Source: Bigelowiella natans CCMP2755 (taxonomy: Eukaryota; Cercozoa; Chlorarachniophyceae). Taken from it: a stretch of 42,755 bases of DNA. Each line of letters begins with the position of its first letter. Position 1 is the stretch's first letter. Shown here piece by piece: positions 11,903 through 23,677 of the stretch. The notes under the pieces are model-generated. The model saw only the letters and a list, made by a program, of their open reading frames with translations, ran no database searches and was not told where the DNA came from. The stretch lies in NCBI GenBank assembly GCA_000320545.1, contig ADNK01003312.1, positions 27,501 to 70,255 on the forward strand, written 5' to 3'. Position numbers and translations under genes: made by a program.

Positions 11903-12823
11903 ATGAGAAAGAATGGCATGCCATGTCGTGTACTCGTCGTCGTTGTCGCCCTTTTCGCCGGTTCAAGCAGAATAATGGAGGGCTGCAAACGTGAAGTGAA
12001 AGTGGGAAATCGTTCGTGCCTTTTGGCTCTGATGCCTAGCATATTCGTTCCCCGCCACTTAGGCGATGAACATTGATGGAAGTCGACTTCTACCGGTGCT
12101 AGTGTTTGAGGTGCTGGTGGTTCATGAGCTTGTTCCGATGAGAATGATGATGATGACGATGACGATGATGATGCAATTTGATGTTTGATTTCATTCTGTA
12201 AAGTAAATGATGCGAGCGATGATGATCATGTCGTGAAGAGGCTATTGGTTATGATGAGGCTGCTACTAGCCGTCTTTGTTATATAAAAATGCGTGTGAGA
12301 TAACTATTATAGTGACCTCTACCATCAGCATATATTATCATCGTCATCATCGTCGTGAGTGGCCGCAATTCGTTTTTTCTAGCAATAATTTTTTTAAAGA
12401 ACCCCCCCCTTTGACATTTACCATCATCATCATTATCATCATCATCATCATCATCATCATTACCGTCACCACCTCCACCGCTCATTGCGACTCCCCCCCC
12501 CCCCCTCCCTCTACACGCCTACCATCGGTGTGCCCTGTCAGGAATTATCGGTAAAACCGGAAACAGTAAGCCGTATTCGGGATCTGATCGACCACGAAAC
12601 GTGAGCTTTTAGTCCATTTTTTTAAATTGTGTCTACTAAATATGAACCAACTGCAAACGTGCACGTTGAAAGGACGACGGTCGTTGCATTGGCTCACGCA
12701 CCCTTCCCTCCTTCACCCCCACCCCCTCCCTCTCTTTTCCTTTTCCTTTTGCAGATTCAACAAAAAGGAGAGAGTGGCTCTCCTATTTCCAGACGGCCGA
12801 CATGTACGTTTGTTGTGGTTGTT

Positions 12824-12856
<33 letters not shown>

Positions 12857-12940
12857 GCGTGATCGGAATCAGTCATATCGCGTAGTCGTGGATGAATAGC
12901 CACGCTCATACATACTCAGTATTCTATGAGTATACACGTG

Positions 12941-12980
<40 letters not shown>

Positions 12981-13087
12981 AGGCCTAATTACTTTTCAAT
13001 GGGTATTTGTTCGTGTGCGTGTTTGTCTTTTATGCGAGCAGATCAAGACAAGAATTGGTGGAAATTCTTCTCATGGTGTTAATACTA

Positions 13088-13130
<43 letters not shown>

Positions 13131-13291
13131 CTTTCTCTTTCTCTTTCTCTATCCCCCGCCCCCTCCCTTCCCTATCGTGTGTGGCATGTATTTGGAAGTG
13201 ATACGTATTCCTTTATCATATGTGTGCGTAGGTGGAGGTTTACCGCAGCAATCATCGTCTCATTCGTCAGCTACGGAGCAATTCCATATGA
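11903..13291 (+). CDS. Tentative small secreted protein
   Basis: Three downstream exons are well supported by phase: 12542-12600, 12755-12803 and 13232-13291 (TGA). They encode ELSVKPETVSRIRDLIDHE, then FNKKERVALLFPDGRH, then a basic C-terminus ending RQLRSNSI. Acceptors are CCCTGTCAG, CTTTTGCAG and GTGCGTAG; donors are GTGAGC and GTACGT. The first exon, 11903-11995, is a proposal: its start MRKNGMPCRVLVVVVALFAG is a textbook signal peptide and its phase matches, but the joining intron would be 546 nt and other exons could be missing. No family is recognised. If the parts do not belong together, the 12542-13291 exons belong to an unknown gene starting elsewhere. Confidence 0.35.
12417..13128. 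repeat. CAT, poly-C, TTG, GA and CT microsatellites
   Basis: (CAT)n 12421-12462; poly-C 12492-12505; (TTG)n 12819-12856; (GA)n 12944-12975; (CT)n 13090-13127. The (GA)n and (CT)n tracts are complementary to each other and lie in the same intron (12804-13231). Confidence 0.9.
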
Positions 13292-14391
13292 TCTAGTGAC
13301 ATGAGTATTGGCAGTATTGACAAAAGTAGTATTGACAAATAGCTGCTAGAGACTATGTGGAAAACGGCTTTTGGCATTACTTGACATTTGATGCATCGAA
13401 AGTACATGCACTCGGCGAAATGCCCACAACTTTACACATAGCATCTGCTAGACGTGCTATCGCGGGTGTGCGTGTATGCGTACTAGCGTATCCCTCAGCA
13501 GCTGCGCATGCAATCAAAGCTAGAAAGCTGCGTACAGGCATTTTTTTGTTGCTTTGGAAAATGAGAAATAAAAGATTTTTGCTTACTACAGCAAAACGCA
13601 AATGCAATTATTGAGCAATATAGTAACATTTATTAAAATTCATAAAAGATGTGCTATTCCTGGCTGCTAGATCGAGTTATAGAGTGGTTACAACTTCATT
13701 TAGTCATGCTCGCCAGGTGCTTGTTATTATGTAAACATTAACTAGACATTGCAGCAAACGCTGATACTGTAATGGCGCAGCGCTTTACTCCGCAAACTAT
13801 CTAGGTATAGCTCCAGATCTGGTCTGGTGGTATGCGTGTTGTTGCGATGATCTACACCTAGGTATCATCTGCATGCGCGAACTGTTAATGTGATAATCTT
13901 GACCTACGAATGCTTCGGCCGCGGTCGTCAGTGTATCTTATTCGTAACTATTATTGTGCTGCTGGTATGCTAGGTGCAGCATATTAAACTTAACAGATGA
14001 CGAAGATGTGCTTGTGAGTCTATGAGCACTCTCATCGCCAGAGATAATAAGTGGGCTGGATAATGCAGATAAACTAGTAAAACGGCGTCTCGGAATCATG
14101 CAAAATACTGAAACAAACTCGTTCAGCTTGATAGCAGAAAGCACAACAATGAAGCAACTGTTGCTACTACCCCTATCTCCCCCCACCCCATCCCGTTTCT
14201 TCTCCTCCTCCTCCTCCTCCTCGTCGTCGTCGTCGTCGTGTATCATTGCCACTCCGAAACCCTACTCATCGTTCTCAATATGATTGACTTTACTCAGCTC
14301 TTGGGCGATGTAACTTGACTTGGGGAGGGGGTTCCACCGGTCACAACCTTAATAACAACCCCGCAGTATCAGAATTATATGTGCGCAAACT

Positions 14392-14455
<64 letters not shown>

Positions 14456-14635
14456 ATATTTGTCACTTCATCCATCATGATTATCATCGTTATCACCAAC
14501 CTTATCAGATTTAGTTCTATCCCACGATTCGGTCTGCCTTTCATGCCAAAGCTCAAAATTCCACAGGTACTGTGTACTTCCTGATGGTGGAGGGGGCGGA
14601 AATCAGGGTGTAGCACACACATACCCCCCCCCCCC

Positions 14636-14685
<50 letters not shown>

Positions 14686-14884
14686 CACGGTATTAATAGC
14701 TCTTCACAGTATTCTGTAGATCTATGCACAGTAACGGCATGGGTGAGAGAGAGGGAGAGGGAGAGAGCTATATTCACAGGAAACATTAACGACGATAACA
14801 TCAAAGCCAGTGCTTCTTACAAGGAGTTGTTCAAAAAGGACAAGGGCTACTACTACTACTACTACTGCTACTACAACCTCTAAC
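13292..14884. other. Intergenic or intronic, no gene supported
   Basis: Low-complexity stretches are (TCC)n/(TCG)n 14203-14240 and the compound CA/TA tracts after 14390. Open frames at 13357-13614 (+) and 13377-13607 (-) overlap each other and have no splice context I trust. Confidence 0.5.
14390..14682. repeat. Duplicated compound (CA)n(TA)n tracts
   Basis: Two compound tracts, (CA)n then (TA)n, occur at 14393-14450 and 14636-14682 in the same orientation, about 240 bp apart. The second is preceded by a C-run (14623-14636). Confidence 0.9.
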
Positions 14885-15817
14885 TTTCGCCATTATCCGC
14901 AATGGCTGCCCTGCTAAGTACGAGGTCAAATCGAACCTCTTTCCGAGAATCTTAATAGTGTACGCATGGAGCAGCAGCATGGGTTAGAGGTGCTCATATC
15001 TAGTTGTTGTTGTTGCTGCTGCTGCTGGATACGTCAAATTCGAAACGTTCATAGCTGCTGTGTGGAAATCACCGTCATCGTCATCATCATCATCATCTGA
15101 AACCGTGATGATAAATGAATAAATAAATAAATATGTACATACTACCGCAAGTCTCAGGTCCTCAAGAATCAGCTTGTCATTGTAGAAATCAAACGTATAG
15201 ATCTGTAGGAGGGGGGAGAGCATGAAGAGGAGGGTTATAGCATATCTATTATATTGTATAATAAATGAATAAATTTAATTTTTTTCTCACAGGCAGTGAT
15301 ATTTTCTCGAAATTTTGATTTTGAGGTGAGAGATGTTGCTGCTGGTGCTAGTGGATGTTTTCCCTTCACTTACTTACCACGTCGGTGTCAAAAGAAAACT
15401 TCTCCAGATTTGTAATTTTGTTGAAATATTTCCTGGTTTCGCCCAGGATAAGAAAAGAGCAAGAGCATAGTGGGGGTAGGGGATAGGGAAAGGAGATTGT
15501 GGAAATATACACAAAGATATTTATGAGTAAAATATGAAAATGAGGAGAGACAATGCCCTGGTAATGATAGCAGCAGCAAGTTGTAATATCTACTAGCCAT
15601 CAATCGTATGCATGAATTGCATGCATATTCGCTTGTTACGCGATCATCATCATTATCATCATCATTAGAATCGTCATCATCGGCATTATCACCATCACCG
15701 TTATTACGAATCAATTTGGCCAACATCATCGCATTACTTCCTCCAAATAATTCTTCTTTCCATATCGGGATACTTCGTAAACGAATCTGCGAGCTCTCCT
15801 CCCAACGCACGCATATC
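14885..15817 (-). CDS. Partial gene of unknown function (possible DUF4476-like repeat)
   Basis: Minus-strand exons join in phase: 15817-15738, 15432-15378, 15338-15291, 15202-15146 and possibly 14950-14885. Donors are GTAATG, GTAAGT, GTGAGA and GTAGTA. The first intron is preceded on this strand by a (GT)n tract that ends in TTTTCAAG. Encoded pieces include DMRALGGELADSFTKYPDM, NLEKFSFDTDV, PQNQNFEKISL and IYTFDFYNDKLILEDLRLA. The repeated FSFDTD / FDFYNDKL pattern recalls the F-x-F-D/S-D-K-L motif of DUF4476, but this is a weak resemblance. The start and probably the end lie outside the exons found. An upstream frame (to 16011) ends at a phase-0 donor and may hold the preceding exon, but the opposite strand is equally open there. 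Confidence 0.4.
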
Positions 15818-15819
15818 CT

Positions 15820-15862
<43 letters not shown>

Positions 15863-18284
15863 ACAGTGTCAGAAATGAACGGCGAGTTCAAGATTAACGA
15901 TAAACTCGACGGATGGGTGCAAAAGGGCAGAAAACATCTATGGTTTTTGATCTTGACCACACGGATCTTCATGTTAAATCGGGATGTTTGTACTGCTTGA
16001 TCTCTCATCATGAAATCGAGCAGTGATACTATCTTCTCCTTTCCTCAAAACATACGCTTACACCTCTTGAATTCGTGCTGTAGTTGACAGAGTCGGAGCT
16101 GATTTTTCGTCTTTACTTATATTGATTATCTGTGAGGTATTTATATAGCTGCAGTTAAATTGTCAGGACGCTTATACAAGGCGATCTCTCATCATGCTAG
16201 TTTTGGCCTTCCCGCAAAACAGAAAATCTCTTGAATGACAATGAGCTACTGAGAATGCATGATGGTGTCAAGGTGATGAGGGGGGGAGGGATTCATTGTC
16301 GCTGCCGTGTGATATGAAAGTTATTATCATTATTATTATTATCATTATTATTATAATTATCGATTTTTTCGGTGATAAAGGAGATAGATGTTCCTCTATA
16401 TTCTGTGCTTATGCACCGACAGAGGCTGTGGCGGCCATTGGACTCATGAAATGCGTTGCGTTCGGTATCATCTCTTTCTCGTTCTCAGCGACAATATTGG
16501 CCTCCATACTGTGTGACATTATGCAATGCCAATCAACGAGATGTGATGATGATGGTGACGACGATATAGATGTACATCTGATGCTATCCCTAAGTTTGAG
16601 ATGCAACATTGACAGTAGGCTTGATGATGATAAATGGAATCTTTCTCTATTTTTGATATAATCATCCGTGTGTGCGTCTGCGCGTGCATGTGTAGTTTTC
16701 CTTGATTTTTCCGATTCGACAATGACCTTGGGGATAGGGTTTTGAAAAGGGCGAAGGCAGCCTTGGTGATAAAGTACCCAGGGCTTTTAACCTTGATAAT
16801 AGAACAACACACTTTCTATCTGCCCGCCGTCGTCGTCGTCGTTGTCGTCGTTGTTCATTGATGATGTTAACCACTCGGATGGTGAACGACGACGACACAA
16901 AATTTCATCGACTGCTCGAAATCTACATCACCATTCTCAGCATCATCAGCATCATCAGCATCATCATCATCAGCATCATCATCTTAGCAATCTGTCTATA
17001 TTTTAGATCAAATAAAGCTGGGAGCAACCGCGTACCGGATGACAGAACTCCTGCCCAGTGAGCACGTCTCTGAAGCTAATCTTCTTCTTGAATTTTCCTA
17101 ATTGGACACCGGTTTGAGGAGGGTCATAAGAGATCATAACGGTAGCAATGGTAACAGCGAGTCGATGAGAGACGCAAAAGATTTATGTGGAGAGTCGCCA
17201 ACGAGCAATGCTGCCATTGTATGCAACTATCAATATCTGGCGACGATGAAGAATGGGTACAGTTGAGAAATTGACTCCGTTGCAATTTATCATCATCCCA
17301 TTCCGCTTTATCTGTGTTGGACCCCACGTTGTATGTAGTACCTTGAACTAATACGGAAGATAATCGTCGCTTGCCCTTACCACAACAGGCACTCGAATAA
17401 GTGATGGTATTTCACATGATATAAGTCTAATTGACATTGGAAATGGTCGACACGAGGCATAAAAGGTCTCCTGAGAACAACCTTGTAAACTACGAAGAAC
17501 CCATCGTATATCGGCATCATCATCATCATCATCACCATCATCATCATCAGAATGAGCAGGGTCTACACCATGCTACTACCTTGAAGTATTCTTTTGTCTC
17601 TTCAGATGGAATCCGTAATATCCCCTTTCCAGAAAACGTCGATGTCTCTGATGAATGCAATTTAAAGAAGGCGTTGGAGCAGCCTCACTTTCTCACCTTC
17701 CGAACATAAGCTAGGAGCGATTGCTTACCAAATGTAAAGGCTTCTGTATTCACGGGAAGGCCTCCCTGAGCAACCTCCTTCTCCCCAGTCCTCTTCAAAG
17801 CTTTTTTGTTAGGTAGGTCAATGTGCAGGCGTTATCGATTTACTACTGGGTTGTATGTAGTTTTAGTGTTTCTATCTAGAGTTCTTTGCGAGGTAAATGT
17901 TTACATTGAATATGGCAGTGTATAGATGCATTTTCCATGGCAAAGGTGAAACAACCAATGAGTCGAAAAAGGAGTTATTTTTCGGAGGATCGATCTACCT
18001 AGGTATTTGCTTTCTACATTTTCTTCGAATCGTCCCCTAATCAAAGATACGTATTTACAATAATCATCGAGACTGTATTTTCATGAACGGAATGCACACT
18101 CGAGGTTGCTGCTGCTGCGTATTTTTGTGATTTTACGCTTGATGTGGTGACTACTTCACATCGGAAGCACTAGAACCACTAAAGGAAGAGAGTAACCCCC
18201 AAGGGCGCATTCAAATCGGTGTATTTCCATCATAAACGGCACGTATACACCATCGACAAAGGTCAGACAGAGATATAGTTTGTA

Positions 18285-18367
<83 letters not shown>

Positions 18368-19647
18368 CGCACACGTAAAAATGAATGATGACGAAAACAC
18401 GCAAATTAATGCCTTGTGTACAAAGAATATGAATCCCTCTTTTTATCTACACGCCCCCCCTCCCCGCATCCTCTCATATCTCTCGTGTCAATGGTGTTAC
18501 AAGAGGAAAGTCTCCTCTTTCACGCCCACAGAGTACAAACACAGCTTATAATAACTCCCTATTTATTTTTTAAAAGACAGAGGGAAAAGCGCATTGATAA
18601 TGTTTTTGACCACGCCGGCTGCAGGTTCCCTGTAACGTTATGGCAGCTTCCACTGAGACGGAAGAGTAGAGGTCTGAGAGAGCAACAACTCATCGCATAT
18701 AACAAACACCGGATAGGAAATGAAAGTTTCACACCTAGTTTTCCATGTTGAAGGATGCGGCAAGGCGTTGGGACAGAACCCTCCCACTGTTGCGTACTTC
18801 TGAGAACAGACATGCTCTTTTTCTAAGCTTCCATTCGCCCACAATTGAACGGGAAAGGGAGCACCTCAAATTTGGGGTCCGTCTTAACGTGGACGGTGTT
18901 CTCCTTTGTGACCTCCCCTCTCTTGTTGCACTTTTGACTCATAGCAGTTTGAGCTTTGAAGGAAGTAGGGTGTACGACTTTCGTAGTATCGACTAATAAG
19001 AGGTGGGGTTTGAGGCTGTCGCATTCGATGAAATCGCCTTTATTTCCGCCTTTTCGTACGCATCACACGCGAATAAAAAGGTCTAGTCTGGCTCGAGCCA
19101 CTGGGAAATGACCTGCGAAAATGAAAATATCGAGGAAACCTGGGTGATTTTGCCGACAATAGGAAAAAGTTCATATAGGCAAAAAATAACCAGTCTAAGC
19201 ACTATTAAATGACGTGCTTAAATTGGGATTCAGCATCAAAAATATTCCCAGTAAAAGAAAAAAAGTATGTCAGTATTTTACGGTTTTACAAGTATATTTT
19301 ATTTCTTAAGTGAAGTTACTGCTACAACATCTTTCGCAATAACTCTCGACAGACACGTGGAGGAATGGGGCTCGCCAACTAACAGAATACTAATTCCTGT
19401 CACCAATGCCGTTGATGTCAAAGAGAGGGGTTGGGGTGGTTTTCACGGTGTTATGCATATGCTATTTTTCGTTTCATCCGAAGAATATGCTAGAGATGAC
19501 AAGCACTCCGAGGGTATTAAGGTAGCTCGCATCCCCTTAACCGAACCAGAATGAGAGACTGGGACTAAGAATCTCATTGTCCACAGGGATAGGCTATCTT
19601 CGTCCAGACTATTGATTACCAAATCTCCAAGCTTTTCTGGAAAACGA
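15818..19647. other. Long stretch without a confidently modelled gene
   Basis: Open frames that are not pure repeat translation: 16296-16661 (+), with a hydrophobic part (VAFGIISFSFSATILASILC); 17431-17709 (+), containing a His run from (CAT)n; 18745-18996 (+); and 19267-19554 (+), ending IPLTEPE. None has convincing splice partners. Repeats include (CA)n 15823-15857, (ATT)n 16321-16352, (CAT)n around 16931-16985 and 17513-17548, and the long (CA)n at 18286. Confidence 0.45.
18286..18361. repeat. Long uninterrupted (CA)n tract, about 76 bp
   Basis: About 38 perfect CA units, the longest pure microsatellite in the window. It is likely to be highly length-variable. Confidence 0.97.
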
Positions 19648-20906
19648 ATGCTCATCGCTGCGAAAGCAAAATATGCACCCGTCCTGGAGGTAAGGCGCAA
19701 AGCGACGAGGATACAGTGCTGTCGTGATGACATACTACCGTTTATTATTCCAGATCGAAGGGGAGTGGGACTTCTGGAAACTCGACTCGGCGGTGAAAGC
19801 AATAAAGGAAGGGGGCATTGTGGTCCTCCCAACAGACTCATGCTACACTTTCGTGGCGGGTATTTCGATAAATGTTTTTTTAATAATCATTTTCCTCGGT
19901 CCGCAGTTATCATGATTTTTTATGCTATTAGATGTAAACTCTCGTGACGCGGTCCAGCGCATTTACACTATAAAAGGTCGGTAGTTTTTTCCAATTTTCA
20001 GTTCTTTTTGTTGCAAGAGGTAATATTCAGTAAGTATAAAATGTGTGATGCACATCCATACATGCACACATAATGTATATTATTTCCCTCTGTTTATATT
20101 TGAACTCTAAGATATCGCTTTACGACAGATATGAAGGATCCAATAACTGCAAAGCCACTGTCCCTACTATGCCACTCTATCTCGCAAGTAGAACCAATTC
20201 AATCGCATAGAAACAACGAGTTTGATGGGTGCGAGGTAAGCTCTGAAATTGCTTTTGTGCCCTATTATAGATCTCAGAATACACTTCGGGGCTATCATCG
20301 CGCTCGGCCTTCAAGATCATCAAACAGTCGCTACCAGGACCCTACACCTTTATTCTCCCGGCGTCTAATAAACTGCCGAAGATCATCATTGAGCACAAAG
20401 AGCATAAACGGGTAGAAATGATGATTTTCAAGCGATTCAATGTCCTCCGATGCGACACCACAAGACGGGTTTCATTTTAGTTTTCAGTAATGCTTTAGTG
20501 AATACCGCTTATCTCTGATTTTATACATGGATGTGCCTACAATTTACATCGAAAATGCGAATACAGGGCTGGAGACGGAAAGAGATAGGCGTGAGGATGC
20601 CAAAAGAACCTATCGTCCTTGAATTTCTCAAAGTGGGTTAAAATTTAGAGAGCAAGGATTTTTCTGAAACTGATGAAAAACATTTCGGCTTTGCGACGGC
20701 TAGTTTCACTCACTATTTCCTCTAAACAGCTTCTTGATAATCCAGTACTGTGCTCCAGTGTTCCCGTAAGCAATCACATCCCATAACACATCTGCTGAAC
20801 AAATGACCGAAAAAAGAGATGATGAACAACACCGCTCATTTGTGTAGGTATCACGAGACAGCAAGATTCTAGCTACGGTGATACAGGAACCTCTCCCCCC
20901 TCCCCC

Positions 20907-20944
<38 letters not shown>

Positions 20945-21124
20945 TTCTCTCAACCTCTATCAATATCTACACTCCTGTTTCTCCTTACAGCATGCTGGTT
21001 TGAATAAATGTAGGAGGGGGCACAAGTGGCAGATGTTTGGGCTCATTGCGTTGACTTCGTTATCGATGCTGGCGAGCGTGAGTCTCATTTAAATATTTAT
21101 TAATATATACAAATACATACATAA

Positions 21125-21157
<33 letters not shown>

Positions 21158-21162
21158 CTTGC

Positions 21163-21196
<34 letters not shown>

Positions 21197-21352
21197 CTCA
21201 CTTTACAGCGAAAACCACTCACTCTGGTGTTACCACTCTCAGGAGATTCGAATCCATCTACTGTTGTTGACATGACGGATGATTCTGGAAAGATTCGTCT
21301 CCTACGAGAAGGTGCTGGCGATACAGAAATCTTCCGACCTTATTTAGAATGA
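19648..21352 (+). CDS. YciO/Sua5/YrdC-family protein
   Basis: Nine exons in phase: 19648-19689, 19754-19859, 19932-19976, 20129-20187, 20271-20411, 20567-20632, 20730-20765, 21014-21077 and 21243-21352 (TGA). They give 222 residues, close to bacterial YciO (about 206). The family fold binds ATP and RNA; TsaC/Sua5 members make threonylcarbamoyl-AMP for tRNA t6A, while the YciO branch has a less certain role. Visible signatures: GGIVVLPTDSCYTFVAG, AVQRIYTIK, SLPGPYTFILPAS, IGVRMPKEP, NPSTVVDMTDDSGK and LLREGAG. The PTDS-Y and LPGPYTFIL forms point to the YciO branch rather than Sua5, and no C-terminal Sua5 domain is present. The start is the first internal ATG of an exon whose frame stays open upstream, so an N-terminal extension or targeting peptide is possible. 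Confidence 0.85.
20908..21198. repeat. CT, AT and GT tracts in YciO-like gene introns
   Basis: (CT)n 20909-20940, (AT)n 21130-21157 and (GT)n 21168-21196. The last two sit between donor 21078 and acceptor 21242. Confidence 0.9.
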
Positions 21353-21399
21353 TAGGATTTTTCTACTGTGTGCGTGGGTCTACACATGTGCAAGCTTTA

Positions 21400-22345
21400 T
21401 TTGATGACGTATAGCATTGGCGTTGCTGCATTTACAGTCATTAGAAAGATATCATCAAAGGTATACCTGCTTTGCGCAGAACAGCTAGACAGATGTAACG
21501 TTCGAACAACACGTTGAAATTGAACGCTGTACTACCTGCTGTCGCAATGAGTCTGTAAGTTTTAAAGCTGACTATGGATGTAACAACTAGCATCATTATT
21601 AGCACTAGAGCAAGGTGACATGCGCGATCATCGATCGCGCTCGTCAACACCTATCACGCAACGCTACACCACGTTAGCATGCACATGTACGCACAATGAT
21701 GCACAATTATATTGCATAGCTAGCTAGCTGCATTAGCTAGTAGTAAAGATAAATAATATTGGATATATTATTACGTGTAAAATACAATTTCATTACGCCA
21801 AATATGAACCACTTCATCTAGCCTGCTATCGCTTGTCCCATGTGACGTGATCAACTCTAGTATTAACGCATACATAATCCATGTGGATTTTACATATGCG
21901 CGCATGCTAATAAAACACTATTATGCCTGTGCGATCTGGAGCGAATGATGGCTAATTCGATTCGCTAGTTGCAATGTGCCATATGTGGACATGGCAGTAC
22001 ACATGCCCAATGATTCAGCGTTTGTATGTGTCAACTATTTGTCTGAATTTGTATTACATGTGTTGAGGAGTACACTAAAAGAAGAGACTTAGCTCACTAT
22101 GATCATTCTATGGTGAAGCTCGATATGAGTTGCACGCGTATAAGATTGAAGCATAGGATATGATCGACTGCAATTATGACGAGTAACTGTTTTAACCTTT
22201 CACTGTGACTACTTACCACGAACCGGTGCTACGCACGAATATCGGCGTGAAGAAAACTACTACAGGCAGCCCATAGCTGCCGTATAGTCGACGATGGCTT
22301 TCGTGCTAATTTCACGATCGAAAGCAACTAAGATCTTTATTTGTA
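21400..22345. repeat. CTAG/GCATGC-rich intergenic block 1
   Basis: Intergenic sequence unusually rich in short palindromes: AGCTAGCTAGCTGCATTAGC near 21719, GATCATCGATCGCGC near 21627, GCGCGCATGC near 21898, and repeated ACATGT and TGCACAT motifs. There are no long open frames. A (TAG)n tract lies at 22388-22414. Confidence 0.6.
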
Positions 22346-22609
22346 GGAAGCATTTATAATTGTGGATCTGTTGGTAGAGGAGCAGCAGTGGTAGTAGTAG
22401 TAGTAGTAGTAGTATTTATAGTATTTTGTAGTAACATGATAGCATTGCCTGAAATTAATTAGCAACGGCTACATCTTTTATTATCTATTTTTTGTCTGTT
22501 TTGGATCTGTTAAATGGAAGCGGGTTCTATGCGTGTGCATCATTTGCCCATCCGCCCATCGTTTCTAGCTCGATAACAGTTATCACTCCACCCTCTCCTA
22601 GAGATATTT

Positions 22610-23635
22610 TTAATAGTGGGATGAAGCGACAGCAGCAGTGCTTGTCGGGGGCGGAGGCGTGGAGGACAGAATAGCCCGGTCGCCTATGTCCTGCACAGGC
22701 CTAGCATTGAACCCGTTTTTATCCGACGCTGGCAGAAGCTTGGTCACGCTTGCGAACACGTCAAGCTGTTCCTTCGACATCTCGATTGGATCCGTGTAGA
22801 GGTAGTATTTCACGTTTTCCGAGCAAGGCGGAGTGGTGAGCGACCCGGTGTAGAAGAGATATCTGGAGTCCGCAGAGTCGTGGTCGGCGGGAAGAAGGTT
22901 CAGCAGATCAAACCGTCCCTGTATCGTGTGCTCCACTCCCGTGACGGTTGGAAGGAATTGCGAGAACTTGTACTTGGTCGACGGAAAGGCGTCGTTTGCC
23001 TCGCCTTCCTTCACGAACACGGACAGAACGCCGTATTTATTATCTGCGGGCGGGACGGCCTTTTGGTTCTTATGGAAGAATTGAATCTCCATAGCGTAAC
23101 GGGCTCCATTAAACGTGTGCTCGGAAGGATAGTGAAAACGTACATCCATTAGGGAGTAGTTGCCTCCTGGGGTTAGTAGCCAATTCCCAGTTTTCTTAAA
23201 ATCAAAAAAGATTCTTTTGCCATTGTTGGTGATTTTCAGAGGCGATGGCTTGTAACCAGCCTTCAACGGCACAAGATTGTTTGCAATTCCCCACGCGGAG
23301 TCGTCCTGCAGGTCGATAGGAGACTGCATGCCACTTCCTCTACAAGCTAGATTCTCCCACCTGCTCTCTTCATACGAGAAATCGTCATCAGGGTTAAAAG
23401 ACATGCCGTAGAAAGAGATGTTTCCCTCTTTCCACACCTTAGCAGCTGCAAAGTGTCTACCCATGCAGGTGGCATCGGCATTTGGAGACTCTGGTGTCAC
23501 GAAGAACGCAATCGTGAAAGTCAGCAGCACTCCGGCGAGGAGAGATCCCACGCAGGCTCCTATGATAACTGTCGTCCCAAACTTTTTCTCCCCTCCAAAA
23601 ATGGGTGTGCTTTCGTCACTGGATGAGTTAGCCAT
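22610..23635 (-). CDS. Alpha-carbonic-anhydrase-like membrane protein, predicted acatalytic
   Basis: A single-exon, 341-residue protein starting at MANSSSDEST. The frame stays open 14 codons further upstream, but a TTTTCAG acceptor lies there, so that part is probably a 5' UTR exon. A membrane anchor spans about residues 21-46 (type II: short cytosolic N-terminus, alpha-CA domain outside). Family signatures are clear: QSPIDLQ (104-110), NNGK (137-140), SEHTFNG (171-177), YTGSLTTPPCSENVKYYLY (262-280) and NARPVQ (310-315). Of the three zinc-binding histidines in human CA II numbering, His96 is kept (His168). His94 is Arg166 (codon 23138-23140) and His119 is Gln185 (codon 23081-23083). The proton shuttle His64 is Lys140. 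Zinc binding and CO2 hydration are therefore unlikely; a binding role like that of CA-related proteins is more probable. The C-terminus is a Pro/Ser/Thr tail. Confidence 0.9.
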   Translation of the reverse strand: MANSSSDESTPIFGGEKKFGTTVIIGACVGSLLAGVLLTFTIAFFVTPESPNADATCMGRHFAAAKVWKEGNISFYGMSFNPDDDFSYEESRWENLACRGSGMQSPIDLQDDSAWGIANNLVPLKAGYKPSPLKITNNGKRIFFDFKKTGNWLLTPGGNYSLMDVRFHYPSEHTFNGARYAMEIQFFHKNQKAVPPADNKYGVLSVFVKEGEANDAFPSTKYKFSQFLPTVTGVEHTIQGRFDLLNLLPADHDSADSRYLFYTGSLTTPPCSENVKYYLYTDPIEMSKEQLDVFASVTKLLPASDKNGFNARPVQDIGDRAILSSTPPPPTSTAAVASSHY

Positions 23636-23677
23636 TTTTATTCGAAGATGTCCTTGCTTCCTGAAAACAGCATACAA

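Noticed and set aside
14341-14688. Minus ORF with IYIYIY and CVCVCV runs
   Set aside because: It is read from compound CA/TA repeats.
19443-19841. 132-codon minus ORF
   Set aside because: It is a shadow of the YciO-like exons on the other strand, with no domain.
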